Shown piece after piece: positions 15,893-24,299 of a stretch of 64,000 bases of DNA. The notes beneath the pieces were generated by a model. That model was not told where the DNA came from, made no database searches, and saw only the letters and a program-made list of their open reading frames with translations. Made by a program: the position numbers and the translations under genes. Source of the stretch: UBA6265 sp964526965 (GTDB lineage Bacteria; Chloroflexota; Chloroflexia; Thermomicrobiales; UBA6265); NCBI GenBank assembly GCA_964526965.1, contig CAZGML010000012.1, forward strand, positions 1 to 64,000, read 5' to 3'. Positions within the stretch are counted from its first letter, which is position 1, and every line of letters starts with the position of its first letter.

Positions 15893-17923
15893 CTACTTTC
15901 TCATCGCGTCCGTGAGCCCGTCTGGAGTGCTCGCCGGTGCCTGACAGGTGTAATTGCGGCACCAGTATGCGACTGGCTCTTCTGTTGCTGGCTTGTCCTC
16001 CAGGAACTTCCACTCAGACACATCGACTTCAGGAGTTACGTAACCACGTATAACGAGCGGATCCACCCGGAAGGTGCTCGCATCCCGTAAGGCTTGTACA
16101 TCCTTGCCAGTGAAGATCAGTTCTCGCTGTGTCGCAATCATGCGCTCAGCTGCGGTTGCCAGACCACCGACATGGACGGGGAATCTCGGCAGAATCTCGG
16201 CCATTGATTCCACGATCTTTCGACCTTGATCCTTGAGTTCATCATCGCGGCGCATCTCGCCGAGAATTTGTAGCACCTCGGCCATCATGGAGTTGCCGGA
16301 AGGCATGGCGGCATCGGTGAGTTCACGTGGTCGGGTGAACAGGTGATCAGCACTATCTGGCGTATCGTAAAAGCCGTTGCCGGATTCGTGCGGAAAGTGA
16401 GCCCGGACATACTCCGTGAGCTTCCATGCCGTTGTAAGCAATGAAGCGTCCGCATTAGCACCATATAAGGTGAGAAGTCCCCGGATGACATTGGCGTAGT
16501 CATCGAGCACGGCTACAGAGGAAGCCTTGCCGTTGGTGAAGCTGCGAACCAGGGATCCGTCTTTCGACATCATCTTGCGGGTGATGAATCGCGCCGTCCG
16601 TTCCGCAAGTTCAATCCATTCCGGCTTCTGCAGCATGAGTCCGCTATATGCCAGTGCATGAATGGCCATGCCGTTCCAGCTGGCGATCGCCTTGTCGTCG
16701 AGATGCGGGTGTACCCGTTGCTCTCGGATTTCGAGCATGCGCGTTTTGAGACTGGAGAGTTGGTGCTGAATCTCTTCCAATGGCTTATCAAGCTCGTCGG
16801 CGAGGTCTTCATCTGATTTCACAACCCGGAGTACGCTCGCGCCTTCAAACGATCCCGGATCAGAAACACCGAAGTGGAGCTTAATGAGATCTGCATCTTC
16901 CGCGTTAAACGCAGCATCGATCTCCTCAGCTGTCCATACGTAGTACTTGCCTTCCACACCCTCGCTGTCGGCATCCAACGCCGCCGCGAAACCGCCATGA
17001 GGCAGCAGCATTTCGCGTTCGAGCCAGGTCACAATGCCTTCGGCGACCTTCCTGAACAGCGGCTCATCGGTGTGCAAATACGTATCTACGTATAGTGGTA
17101 GAAGCAGGGCATTGTCATAGAGCATCTTCTCGAAGTGCGGTACGTGCCATTCTGCGTCCACCGAGTAGCGCGAGAACCCGCCACCGATCTGGTCGTAAAT
17201 GCCACCCTCGGCCATCGCTCCCAGCGTGAGTTCCACCATGCTGAGTGCACCGACATCCTGGGTGCGCAGGTAATGGCGCAACAGGAACTCCAGTGAAACA
17301 GCTTGGGGGAATTTTGGCGACTCGCCAAAGCCGCCGTTCTGGTTGTCGAATTTCTCGTACAGGCCACGCATTACTCGCTGCGTGGTTTGGCCGGTAACCT
17401 CACCTGGGCTGCCCATGGAATCTGACGTCTTGATGATATGTTTGGCAACCTCCTGGCCACCGCGAACAACCTTGGCACGGTCTCGCTGCCACAGCTCGCT
17501 CAGGTTAACCAGCACCTGCGTGAAACTCGGCATACCGTCGCGCGCGGTTCGCGGCCAATAGGTACCGCCGAAGAAGGGCAGGCCGTCTGGCGTCAGGAAG
17601 ACGTTCAGCGGCCAACCGGACGGGTAACCCAGCACCTGTACAGATTGCATGTAGAGCGCGTCTACATCGGGTCGCTCCTCACGATCGACCTTGATGTTGA
17701 CGAAGTTTTCGTTCATGAGATTGGCGAGTACAGGATCCTCGAACGACTCCCTGGCCATGACGTGGCACCAGTGACACGTGGAGTAACCAATACTGACCAG
17801 AATCGGCACACCGCGTTTTTTCGCTGCTTCAAACGCCTCGGCGCCCCACGGATACCAATCCACCGGATTGTCTTTGTGCTGGAGTAGATATGGACTGGAT
17901 TGGTCCGCGAGTCTGTTGGCCAT
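15893..17923 (-). CDS. DUF255 thioredoxin-like / six-hairpin glycosidase-like protein (YyaL/SPATA20 family)
   Basis: 676 residues. I take the ATG at 17923, with GGGAGGT six bases upstream, which opens with the family start ANRLADQSSPYLLQHKDNPVDWYPW. The N-terminal ~170 residues are a thioredoxin-like domain with STCHWCHVM (CxxC) and VDREERPDVD. The rest is an alpha/alpha-barrel like the six-hairpin glycosidases, including GGFSRYSVDAEWHVPHFEKMLYDNA-type blocks. The family is conserved from bacteria to man (spermatogenesis-associated protein 20) without an agreed biochemical role. It is divergent from proC, with 110 bases between starts. Confidence 0.92.
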   Translation of the reverse strand: MANRLADQSSPYLLQHKDNPVDWYPWGAEAFEAAKKRGVPILVSIGYSTCHWCHVMARESFEDPVLANLMNENFVNIKVDREERPDVDALYMQSVQVLGYPSGWPLNVFLTPDGLPFFGGTYWPRTARDGMPSFTQVLVNLSELWQRDRAKVVRGGQEVAKHIIKTSDSMGSPGEVTGQTTQRVMRGLYEKFDNQNGGFGESPKFPQAVSLEFLLRHYLRTQDVGALSMVELTLGAMAEGGIYDQIGGGFSRYSVDAEWHVPHFEKMLYDNALLLPLYVDTYLHTDEPLFRKVAEGIVTWLEREMLLPHGGFAAALDADSEGVEGKYYVWTAEEIDAAFNAEDADLIKLHFGVSDPGSFEGASVLRVVKSDEDLADELDKPLEEIQHQLSSLKTRMLEIREQRVHPHLDDKAIASWNGMAIHALAYSGLMLQKPEWIELAERTARFITRKMMSKDGSLVRSFTNGKASSVAVLDDYANVIRGLLTLYGANADASLLTTAWKLTEYVRAHFPHESGNGFYDTPDSADHLFTRPRELTDAAMPSGNSMMAEVLQILGEMRRDDELKDQGRKIVESMAEILPRFPVHVGGLATAAERMIATQRELIFTGKDVQALRDASTFRVDPLVIRGYVTPEVDVSEWKFLEDKPATEEPVAYWCRNYTCQAPASTPDGLTDAMRK

Positions 17924-18033
17924 TTGTACCTCCCTGTACACCTGTGATCGATGCGTCCAATTATGCAGCATCGTGTCGAGATTAGCCGGGGTACACTGGG
18001 CGCTGAGACGTTTTTTTGAACAAGGACTCCCCA

Positions 18034-18888
18034 ATGACCCTCGAACCCCATTCCGTGCTGGCCCAGAGCAGAATCGCGCTAATTGGCGCTGGCGTCATGG
18101 CGGAATCGATCGTATCCGGGCTGGCAGCAGACGAGATGATCACTCCATCGCAGATCGTAGCGAGTCATCCACGTGAGGATCGCCGCATCCAGCTCGCCGC
18201 CAAGCATGGAATCACAGTGCTGGAGTCGAACCAGGAGGCAGTGCAAGGAGCCGACCTGGTACTGCTCACGATCAAGCCGCAGGTGATGCTGGCGGTGATG
18301 GCCGAGCTCTCAACTGTTCTCCAGGAAGGTCAGACTGTGATCTCAATCGCGGCGGGAACAAGTGTTGCCCAGCTGAGAACAGGCTTAAAGCACGATGGCA
18401 TTGTGCGCGTAATGCCGAACACTCCTGCTCAGGTTGGCGAAGGAATGGCGATTTGGTACGCCCCCGCAGAAGTGCCAGAGGAAGCCCGGGAGAAAGTACG
18501 CGTTACGCTCGGTGCGCTCGGGATGGAACTGGAAGTCGAGGAAGAGCGCTACGTGGATATGGCGACGGCTCTTAGTGGCACAGGCCCAACATACGTCTTC
18601 CTCATGATGGAAGCACTCATCGACGCAGGGGTGCACATGGGCTTTCCACGCCGCATTGCCGAGCAAATCGTGATGCAAACGGTGGGTGGATCAGTCAGCT
18701 ATGCGCGCGAAAGTGGCAAGCACCTGGCGGAACTACGGAACATGGTTACCAGTCCGGGCGGAACCAGCGCCGAGGCGATCTACCAGATGGAGAAGGGTGG
18801 CTTACGCACAATCCTTAGCAAATCGGTCTACGCCGCGTTCAAACGCACACAAAGTCTGTCCGCCGAGCAGGGAGGCCAGGGCGACTGA
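18034..18888 (+). CDS. proC: Pyrroline-5-carboxylate reductase
   Basis: 284 residues from the ATG at 18034 (AAGGA eight bases before). The Rossmann start IALIGAGVMAESIVSGL binds NAD(P)H. VRVMPNTPAQVGEGM, ALSGTGPTYVF and VTSPGGTSAEAIYQME are ProC signatures. It performs the last step of proline synthesis. An in-frame extension to 18016 has no ribosome binding site. A small CCCC...GGGGTTTTC hairpin near 18913-18931 may stop transcription as it meets the convergent membrane-protein gene. Confidence 0.95.
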   Translation: MTLEPHSVLAQSRIALIGAGVMAESIVSGLAADEMITPSQIVASHPREDRRIQLAAKHGITVLESNQEAVQGADLVLLTIKPQVMLAVMAELSTVLQEGQTVISIAAGTSVAQLRTGLKHDGIVRVMPNTPAQVGEGMAIWYAPAEVPEEAREKVRVTLGALGMELEVEEERYVDMATALSGTGPTYVFLMMEALIDAGVHMGFPRRIAEQIVMQTVGGSVSYARESGKHLAELRNMVTSPGGTSAEAIYQMEKGGLRTILSKSVYAAFKRTQSLSAEQGGQGD

Positions 18889-18921
18889 GCGCTGCGAGCG
18901 TCATCACAGTATCCCCATAAG

Positions 18922-20112
18922 TTAGGGGTTTTCTTCGCGTTCAACCTGGTCTTCCTCAAGCGCTGCTTCGTGCTCTTCGAAGCGGCGCTGCATTCGCCAA
19001 CTGAATGACGCGTGACGGACCCGTTCGGTGTCCTCCAGACCCGCACCGAGCGCGCCAGCGAGCGTTGCAACGTTCGTCGTCACCCATGTTGCGGTGATGT
19101 AATTCAGGGCGTCTACGGGCATTTCCAGCCGAGTGGTGATTAACGTGGGTGGCATAAAGACGACGGCTTCGAACAGCAAGACCAGGTAGATAATTGCGTA
19201 GGAGAACAGCACACCTACCCCAATGGTTATGACCGTTGTGGTGTTGTAAAGAGCGGTCAGGAATTGCGAGCTTGTGTCGCGATGCGGTTGCCAGAGACCG
19301 TGCGACACGATAATCCACAAACCCAGGAGAGACATCGCCATAAGAGAGAGCAAGATCAACCTGAGGGTCGAGGAGAATTCTCCCAATTCCCACATCGAGG
19401 AGAAGATCAAACCATACGACCCCGTGGCAATCGCAGTAATAGCCGTAGTCTTGAAACTTGGAAAGATCGTCCACGGTTTGTTCGCATAGACCATCCCCCC
19501 GAGCAAATGGACGATGGCGAACTTGCTCTGTGAGATGTACCGGGTGTCGATCCTCCCTTCAGCATCCGATGTGTCCCCGCGGCTCGCCTTCTTCAGCCTG
19601 ATGAGCTCGTCGCCTTCTTGTGCATCGTCGTCGTCAGGACCGAGGTAGAGGTCTTCCATCAGCTGAATGGTGACCCGGCGAACCTTACGTCGGGGCCAAA
19701 GCGGGCCCAGTGCCGGTATAGATATCCATCCTGAACGCTCTTCGGTGCTGGCGTCCGCAAGCACGATCTGCTTATTGCGCCGAACGGGCAAGTCGGTCAG
19801 GGCGATGGTGTAATCCCACTCATCTTTTTTGGCAAGTTCACCGAGCTCATCGAGCAGGTCAGGAGTTTCTACACTGCTTCCACTTAGCGGATCGGGTACC
19901 ACGCGGACCACCCATCGAACGTCGCTATCGATGACTTTGTCCAGATCCGTGGCCAAATCGACGCGAATGTCATTCGCGATGTCCTTAGGAAAGCCAGGGC
20001 TGGGCACCAGCCCAACGGTTATTGTGCTGCCAGCATTGTCGTCGGCTTCAATAGACTCGGCGGTTTGAATGCGGTTTGTCTGCTGATCAATGAGTTTACT
20101 GACTGACGTCAT
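18922..20112 (-). CDS. Conserved membrane protein of unknown function
   Basis: 396 residues from the ATG at 20112 (GGAAA just upstream). The first ~210 residues are soluble, with an opening that reads TVGLVPSPGFPKDIANDI, then WDYTIALTDLPVRR and a RRKVRRVTIQLMEDLY segment. Four to five membrane helices follow (around TAITAIATGSYGLIFSS, LRLILLSLMAMSLLGLWII, TTTVITIGVGVLFSYAIIYLVLLF and VTTNVATLAGALGAGLE). The tail is charged and Glu-rich. Similar proteins of this layout occur in actinobacteria and Chloroflexota with no known role. No catalytic motif is visible. It converges on proC, 33 bases between stops. Confidence 0.7.
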   Translation of the reverse strand: MTSVSKLIDQQTNRIQTAESIEADDNAGSTITVGLVPSPGFPKDIANDIRVDLATDLDKVIDSDVRWVVRVVPDPLSGSSVETPDLLDELGELAKKDEWDYTIALTDLPVRRNKQIVLADASTEERSGWISIPALGPLWPRRKVRRVTIQLMEDLYLGPDDDDAQEGDELIRLKKASRGDTSDAEGRIDTRYISQSKFAIVHLLGGMVYANKPWTIFPSFKTTAITAIATGSYGLIFSSMWELGEFSSTLRLILLSLMAMSLLGLWIIVSHGLWQPHRDTSSQFLTALYNTTTVITIGVGVLFSYAIIYLVLLFEAVVFMPPTLITTRLEMPVDALNYITATWVTTNVATLAGALGAGLEDTERVRHASFSWRMQRRFEEHEAALEEDQVEREENP

Positions 20113-20495
20113 AGCGTTTCCGTTCGGATGGGTAGGTTGTTCGGGCACATACGCTCATCCTGAATATCTGCACTTCTGGCTGTTTGATCCGTTAGCAAAT
20201 GCAATGCCGACGGGCACCGTGCATAATGCGTTTTTGGTGCAGATTGTGCGATACATTATTTGCAAATAGCCCAGCGTTAGAAATGCCGGTCGCAGTGTGA
20301 AGGTATGTAGTCGAACAGGGCACCTGCTGTCACCACTCGTCTGCAATCAAGGGGGCACTTCTGTGGGCAGAGCTGCTCATTGGTAAAGGGCGCCATTCAG
20401 GGCCTCAGGCTCACGCTGGGCACATCGAACTACGCTTCACTCAAATGTGTGTAGCGTATGGCAATCGAAATCGATCGGTACCAAGAGGGACGGTT
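20113..20495. other. 383-bp divergent intergenic region
   Basis: Lies between the membrane protein (minus) and the phosphoribosyltransferase (plus). A perfect palindrome ATTTGCAAAT is at 20258-20267. No gene, RNA element or clear promoter pair is seen; frames that are open here have no ribosome binding sites. Confidence 0.4.
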
Positions 20496-20966
20496 ATGTA
20501 TCAGTCGACAGAGATCCTGACCTGGCCATTATTTGGTGAGGCCACACAGGCCCTTGCGCGCGCCGTAATCGATGATGGGTACCAGCCCGATTTCATTCTC
20601 GCTATCGCACGAGGTGGCCTCTTCACAGCCGGAGCGCTGGGCTACGCGCTTGATGTGAAGCTGCTTCACACCGTTAATATCGAGTTTTACACCGGTCGGG
20701 AAGAGCGGCTGGAGATGCCGGTGATGCTGCCGCCAATTCCCGATCCCAATCACTTTCAGGGTCTAAAAGTCTTGATCTGTGATGATGTGGCTGATACCGG
20801 TGAAACACTACGCACCACACATGATTTCGTGGACCAGTACGTGGCTGAGGTTCGTAGCCTTGTCATTTATCAAAAGTCGCGCTCGGCGATAACGCCGGAC
20901 TATGTGTGGAAACATACCGACGACTGGATTCACTTTCCCTGGGATGAGCGGATTGAGGCTCGATAG
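20496..20966 (+). CDS. Purine-type phosphoribosyltransferase
   Basis: 156 residues from the ATG at 20496 (GAGGGACGG seven bases before). A type I PRTase fold is shown by the PRPP loop VLICDDVADTGETLRTT, the early FILAIARGGLFTAG segment and the hood region near the N-terminus. Size and the C-terminal DYVWKHTDDWIHFPW resemble xanthine/hypoxanthine-guanine PRTases (Gpt/Hpt group, as in archaea and Actinobacteria). It would turn a free purine base and PRPP into the nucleotide. It stops eight bases from the convergent DUF2171 gene. Exact base preference is not readable. Confidence 0.85.
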   Translation: MYQSTEILTWPLFGEATQALARAVIDDGYQPDFILAIARGGLFTAGALGYALDVKLLHTVNIEFYTGREERLEMPVMLPPIPDPNHFQGLKVLICDDVADTGETLRTTHDFVDQYVAEVRSLVIYQKSRSAITPDYVWKHTDDWIHFPWDERIEAR

Positions 20967-20974
20967 CGGGGAAG

Positions 20975-21304
20975 TTAAGTGCCGAGGTTGCGTGGATCAA
21001 AGCCGCCACGAATGCCAGAGCGAACCTTGTCACTGCTGTCCGGTACAGACTCGCCGTTCTGAGGCCTGTCCGCCCAATTCACATCGACATTGTTGGTAAG
21101 TGCCATCTCGCGCGAAATGCTGAGTGTCACTTCATTTTCAATGATGTTGGCAATGGCAGAGTTCGGTATGCGATGGCTTTGTGGGAAAAAGAACCCCTTT
21201 TGGACCACAAAGTGGTCGTGTTCAATTGTTTCCACTGTTCCAACCAGATGATTTGCGTTGTCGATAACGTCCATTCCGACGCTAGGTCGTTCTTCCTGCT
21301 CCAT
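20975..21304 (-). CDS. DUF2171 / PRC-barrel-like protein
   Basis: 109 residues from an ATG with AGGAG at seven bases. Residues ~8-70 resemble DUF2171: GMDVIDNANHLVGTVETIEHDHFVV, then SHRIPNSAIANI and a strand ending in ISREMA. The rest is a charged tail with NWADRPQNGES. Proteins of this type are small soluble barrels, common in Deinococcus-Thermus, Chloroflexota and Actinobacteria, often linked to stress; no activity is established. A hairpin at 21338-21364 lies in its leader. Confidence 0.7.
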   Translation of the reverse strand: MEQEERPSVGMDVIDNANHLVGTVETIEHDHFVVQKGFFFPQSHRIPNSAIANIIENEVTLSISREMALTNNVDVNWADRPQNGESVPDSSDKVRSGIRGGFDPRNLGT

Positions 21305-21337
21305 TTCGGACTCCTTTGAGATCTCTTCCCGTCCGGA

Positions 21338-21364
21338 CAGTGGCACGCAAGCCCTGTGCCACTG
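21338..21364 (-). promoter_or_regulatory. Hairpin between SIS and DUF2171 genes
   Basis: CAGTGGCAC (21338-21346) pairs perfectly with GTGCCACTG (21356-21364) over a nine-base loop. No T-run follows, so it is either a Rho-dependent end for the SIS gene or a structured leader of the DUF2171 gene, whose start is 34 bases further on. Confidence 0.4.
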
Positions 21365-21403
21365 ATTGATGCGAGCGTGCACATCTGCAGGTGGACCGCC
21401 AGG

Positions 21404-22147
21404 TCAGGCGTTGCGGAGAAGGGGGAGGCGTTTCCCATAGGTTTCTACCAGGCGTTCCATCTTCTCGTCTCCACCGGGGAGATTCATGGTTGGAATCACC
21501 GGTGGATCGACACCTCGATCGAGAAGCCTCGCCGTCGTTTCCACGACGATGGCGTTGATGAGTGCGATTCCGGCAACGCTGCTGATGCCTCCGACCGGTT
21601 GGGCAGCCCCGGGCAAATCCACCAGCGCATCTCCCCAGGGCACACAGGTATCGAGCGTGATGTCAGTGACATCGGCCAGCCGCTTGCCGCTACTGTGCCG
21701 ACTTGGGGCTTCCGTGTAGTGCCTGTCGCTGGTGATGGAAACGGTACGTGCACCACGTTCTTTCGCCTCCAGCACTGCTTCGATCGGCACCGGATTCACA
21801 CCTGAATTGCTGATGACGAACACCACTTCGTCCTCCCGAATATCGTGACTTCCAACAACTACATTCGCGTAGCCGGGATTCCGTTCCAGCAGTGTCGCGT
21901 TCACACTGCCAAGAAACGTGAGGTTCACATCCAGCATTGGGTTCAGCGGCATCAAACTTCCGGCGCGGTGAAAGACCTCTTCGGCAACCATGTGGCTATG
22001 ACCGCTCCCGAACAGATGAACCACGCCACCTGCAGCGATCGATTCCGCCATCCAGTCGGCTACGTGTTCGATCTTCTCACCCTGCGTTTCGAACATATCT
22101 TCCAGTACGTCGTACATTCGCCGGGAATACTCGCGATACGCTTTCAT
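21404..22147 (-). CDS. SIS-domain sugar-phosphate binding protein (UPF0309-like)
   Basis: 247 residues, a single SIS domain. The sugar-phosphate binding loops are VVHLFGSGHSHMVAEE near residues 43-58 and VFVISNSGVNPVPIE later, with a TVSITSDRHY strand typical of isomerases. Length and the GSGHSHM sequence match the UPF0309 subgroup, related to MurQ-like etherases and phosphosugar isomerases. The true substrate is unknown. AGGTGG lies seven bases before the ATG. It follows the lipoprotein gene on the same strand by 31 bases. Confidence 0.85.
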   Translation of the reverse strand: MKAYREYSRRMYDVLEDMFETQGEKIEHVADWMAESIAAGGVVHLFGSGHSHMVAEEVFHRAGSLMPLNPMLDVNLTFLGSVNATLLERNPGYANVVVGSHDIREDEVVFVISNSGVNPVPIEAVLEAKERGARTVSITSDRHYTEAPSRHSSGKRLADVTDITLDTCVPWGDALVDLPGAAQPVGGISSVAGIALINAIVVETTARLLDRGVDPPVIPTMNLPGGDEKMERLVETYGKRLPLLRNA

Positions 22148-22178
22148 GGTTTATCCACCTTTTGTCGTGCGGAAGGAA

Positions 22179-22976
22179 CTAGCCTTCCGGAGTGCCGGAG
22201 ACAGGAGTGCCCTGGAGTGGTGCCTCGATCTCCTCATCCAGGTTAAAGGCGTAAACGGTGCTGTTCTGGAAATCACCGGCGCGTTGAATCACCTGGCAGG
22301 GCAGGCCGGAATCATCGACGGCGATCTCGTAACGAATCTCAGTGCCGGTATTGTTCTCATCACCAAAGGTGTACATGGTGCAACTGCGTTCACCCACTGT
22401 CACACTGCCACCCTCATTCACGGGTTGGGAGAGGAACTCATCCGAAAGGTCGCCATACGGGCCGTTTTGCTCGCGCGTAAGATAAAGAATCTGGATTCCC
22501 ACCGGCGTGTCGGCTGGTACAACGTCCGACTCAAGGGTCACCCATGTATTGGTATCGACCTCGGTAGCAACGGTGCTGCTTGCGAACTGGCCTCGCATGT
22601 ACACGGTGTCGTCAACCCAAATTTGCTCATTCACCAGCGTTCCGTCCTGGAATTCGAGCAGGTGACGACTTTCGTCTGGCGTCCAGTCCTGCACGCTGCC
22701 GGTGAAAGGCGGCGCCTCGTCGTCGTCGGTCGGAATCGGGCCGGTTTGGGAGGTGGTGCGCATGAACGTGACATCCTCCCACGGCTCTTCGGAAAGGGCC
22801 ACGAGGTCACCAACGGTCAACTGCGCCGGAGCCGCCGTGGCCGGTGCCTCTGTTGCCTCCGGAGTGGGTTCGGCGTCGGAATCAGTAGTGCACGCCGCCA
22901 GGAAGACGACGAGAGCAATGAGTACGTTGAGGAAAAGCGTTCGGCGAGCTGGGAGCAATTTGGAATCCTGTTTCAC
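22179..22976 (-). CDS. Lipoprotein, LppX/LolA-like
   Basis: 265 residues from GTG. The signal peptide runs to the lipobox FLAAC with Cys29, so the mature protein is lipid-anchored outside the membrane. A Thr/Pro/Glu/Ala linker (PTPEATEAPATAAPAQL) precedes a beta-rich body whose strands LVNEQIWVDDTVYMRG and NTWVTLESDVVP resemble LppX/LprG/LolA half-barrels that carry lipids. Two cysteines in the body (SCTMY and LPCQV) may form a disulfide. The C-terminus ends GTPVSGTPEG. A good minus-strand promoter lies at 23031-23059; there is no clear Shine-Dalgarno site. Confidence 0.75.
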   Translation of the reverse strand: MKQDSKLLPARRTLFLNVLIALVVFLAACTTDSDAEPTPEATEAPATAAPAQLTVGDLVALSEEPWEDVTFMRTTSQTGPIPTDDDEAPPFTGSVQDWTPDESRHLLEFQDGTLVNEQIWVDDTVYMRGQFASSTVATEVDTNTWVTLESDVVPADTPVGIQILYLTREQNGPYGDLSDEFLSQPVNEGGSVTVGERSCTMYTFGDENNTGTEIRYEIAVDDSGLPCQVIQRAGDFQNSTVYAFNLDEEIEAPLQGTPVSGTPEG

Positions 22977-23006
22977 GAATGGACGATAGCCAACTTACGA
23001 ATAGTA

Positions 23007-23035
23007 TTGCGGTTATCGCGATAATGGGATAATAT
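23007..23035 (+). promoter_or_regulatory. Promoter for the 36-aa protein gene
   Basis: TTGCGG (23007-23012), 17 bases, TAATAT (23030-23035). The spacer contains the perfect palindrome TTATCGCGATAA (23013-23024). Its -10 overlaps the -10 of the divergent lipoprotein promoter. Confidence 0.6.
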
Positions 23036-23059
23036 ATAGGTAGTGACAGATTTACACAA
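23031..23059 (-). promoter_or_regulatory. Promoter for the lipoprotein gene
   Basis: On the minus strand TTGTGT (59-54 in the 230xx numbering), 17 bases, TATATT (23036-23031). The -35 is half of the palindrome ACACAACGTTGTGT at 23054-23067. Confidence 0.6.
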
Positions 23060-23067
23060 CGTTGTGT
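23054..23067. promoter_or_regulatory. 14-bp perfect palindrome, likely shared operator
   Basis: ACACAACGTTGTGT covers the -35 of the lipoprotein promoter and lies at about +12 to +25 of the opposite transcript, so a bound protein could block both. Confidence 0.5.
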
Positions 23068-23117
23068 GAATACACTGATCGCGCAGTGGCGAACACAGTA
23101 CCCAAAGGAGATTTGTT

Positions 23118-23228
23118 ATGGAACTGCTGATTCTCTTCGCCTTCATTGCAGCCCTTGTTCTGCTTGATGTCCTTGCACTTCGCTTTGGCGCCGATAGCCG
23201 AACAAACCGCACTGGACCGGATTTCTAG
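23118..23228 (+). CDS. 36-aa small membrane protein
   Basis: A 36-codon gene behind AAAGGAG (seven bases before the ATG), with its own promoter upstream and a strong terminator just after it, so it is very likely a complete transcription unit. The first ~22 residues (ELLILFAFIAALVLLDVLALR) form one membrane helix, followed by a short polar tail that reads FGADSRTNRTGPDF. Tiny membrane proteins of this pattern occur in other Chloroflexota genomes, but no function is known to me. Confidence 0.75.
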   Translation: MELLILFAFIAALVLLDVLALRFGADSRTNRTGPDF

Positions 23229-23247
23229 GCGTTTCGACAGGAGCGTT

Positions 23248-23282
23248 GGCCGCCCGCACGTTGCTGTGCCGGGCGGCCTTTT
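23248..23282 (+). terminator. Rho-independent terminator after the 36-aa gene
   Basis: GGCCGCCCG (23248-23256) pairs with CGGGCGGCC (23270-23278), with GCAC/GTGC pairing inside, followed by TTTT. It also sits at the 3' end of parB on the other strand. Confidence 0.85.
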
Positions 23283-23288
23283 GCATTT

Positions 23289-24299
23289 TCACCGTTGGTT
23301 GAGCAGTGCGTCGAGCGCCGACCGTAACTGTTCCAGTCCCGCCCGCGTTGTATCGCTCATCGCAAGCTGGGTAGCATCGGTACGCGTGAGGGATCGTGCC
23401 AGTGCGCCGATCTCTTTTGCCACCCGCTGTTCATCAAACTTCGGTACCCCCAGGAGCTTCGCCAAATCACTGCTTTGCCCTTGCTGTATCGCGGTCAGCA
23501 ACGTTTGGGTTTGCGACACGATCGCGTCGGCATCGGCCGGGTCCAGTAGAGTATGAAGCCGTTTTACATCCGCTTCGGCGTCAGCATGACTGGCAGCATC
23601 ATCGACACCTGCCATTTTGAGCGCACGGGCGATTTTCATCGCAATTTGGGCCGAAAGGTTCTCCTCCACGATTAACGAGCGCAGCGCTTCCTGATGTGCG
23701 GGACCCAGGCCCTGCAGTGCCCGGCTCTGCTTTTCGCTGAGCTTGCCAGACCGAATGTCATCCTGCGCGGCATCGGAGAGCTTGTCGGTGCCAAGGAGCT
23801 GAAAGAGCCGGCTGCGTTTAATGCCGACAGCCTCGGCCACGCGGTCCCAGCCAACATCGCCCATTTGCTGCTTCAGCGCGCGCAGGCCAGTGGCCCGATC
23901 AACGGCGTTGAGATCCTCGCGGACAACATTCTCCATCAGCTGTTGGATCAGGCGTCGATCCTCCGGCACGTCCCGCACCAGGGCCGGAATCGATTTCAGG
24001 CCAGCGCGATGACTGGCCCGCCACCTGCGTTCTCCATGCAGGATCACGTAGACATCGCGCTCGGCATCGTACCGGACGGCGATCGGTTGCAGCACGCCTT
24101 CGGCGCGGATAGATGAGGCGAGTTCTTCCAGCCGATCTTCATCGAATGTGTGGCGGGGCTGGTCGGGATCGGCCTCGATTCGGCTCAGATCGATTTCGCG
24201 CGCATCCGCGAGGTCTTTCACACCCGCTGCTTGCGGACGAGTGTCGGTGAAGAGATCGTCGACTGTAAAGCGCCTGCTGCGGCGCGGTTTGCTACTCAT
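23289..24299 (-). CDS. parB: Chromosome partitioning protein ParB
   Basis: 336 residues from the ATG at 24299 (GGAGGA eight bases upstream, inside parA). The N-terminal CTP-binding domain has LEELASSIRAEGVLQPIAVR and the GERRWRASHRAGL box. A central helix-turn-helix follows (VGIKRSRLFQLLGTDKLS) and the C-terminal part is a long helical region to the end. ParB loads on parS sites, clamps DNA with CTP and works with ParA to separate origins. It overlaps parA by eight bases. The C-terminal third is longer and more helical than in Bacillus Spo0J. Confidence 0.93.
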   Translation of the reverse strand: MSSKPRRSRRFTVDDLFTDTRPQAAGVKDLADAREIDLSRIEADPDQPRHTFDEDRLEELASSIRAEGVLQPIAVRYDAERDVYVILHGERRWRASHRAGLKSIPALVRDVPEDRRLIQQLMENVVREDLNAVDRATGLRALKQQMGDVGWDRVAEAVGIKRSRLFQLLGTDKLSDAAQDDIRSGKLSEKQSRALQGLGPAHQEALRSLIVEENLSAQIAMKIARALKMAGVDDAASHADAEADVKRLHTLLDPADADAIVSQTQTLLTAIQQGQSSDLAKLLGVPKFDEQRVAKEIGALARSLTRTDATQLAMSDTTRAGLEQLRSALDALLNQR

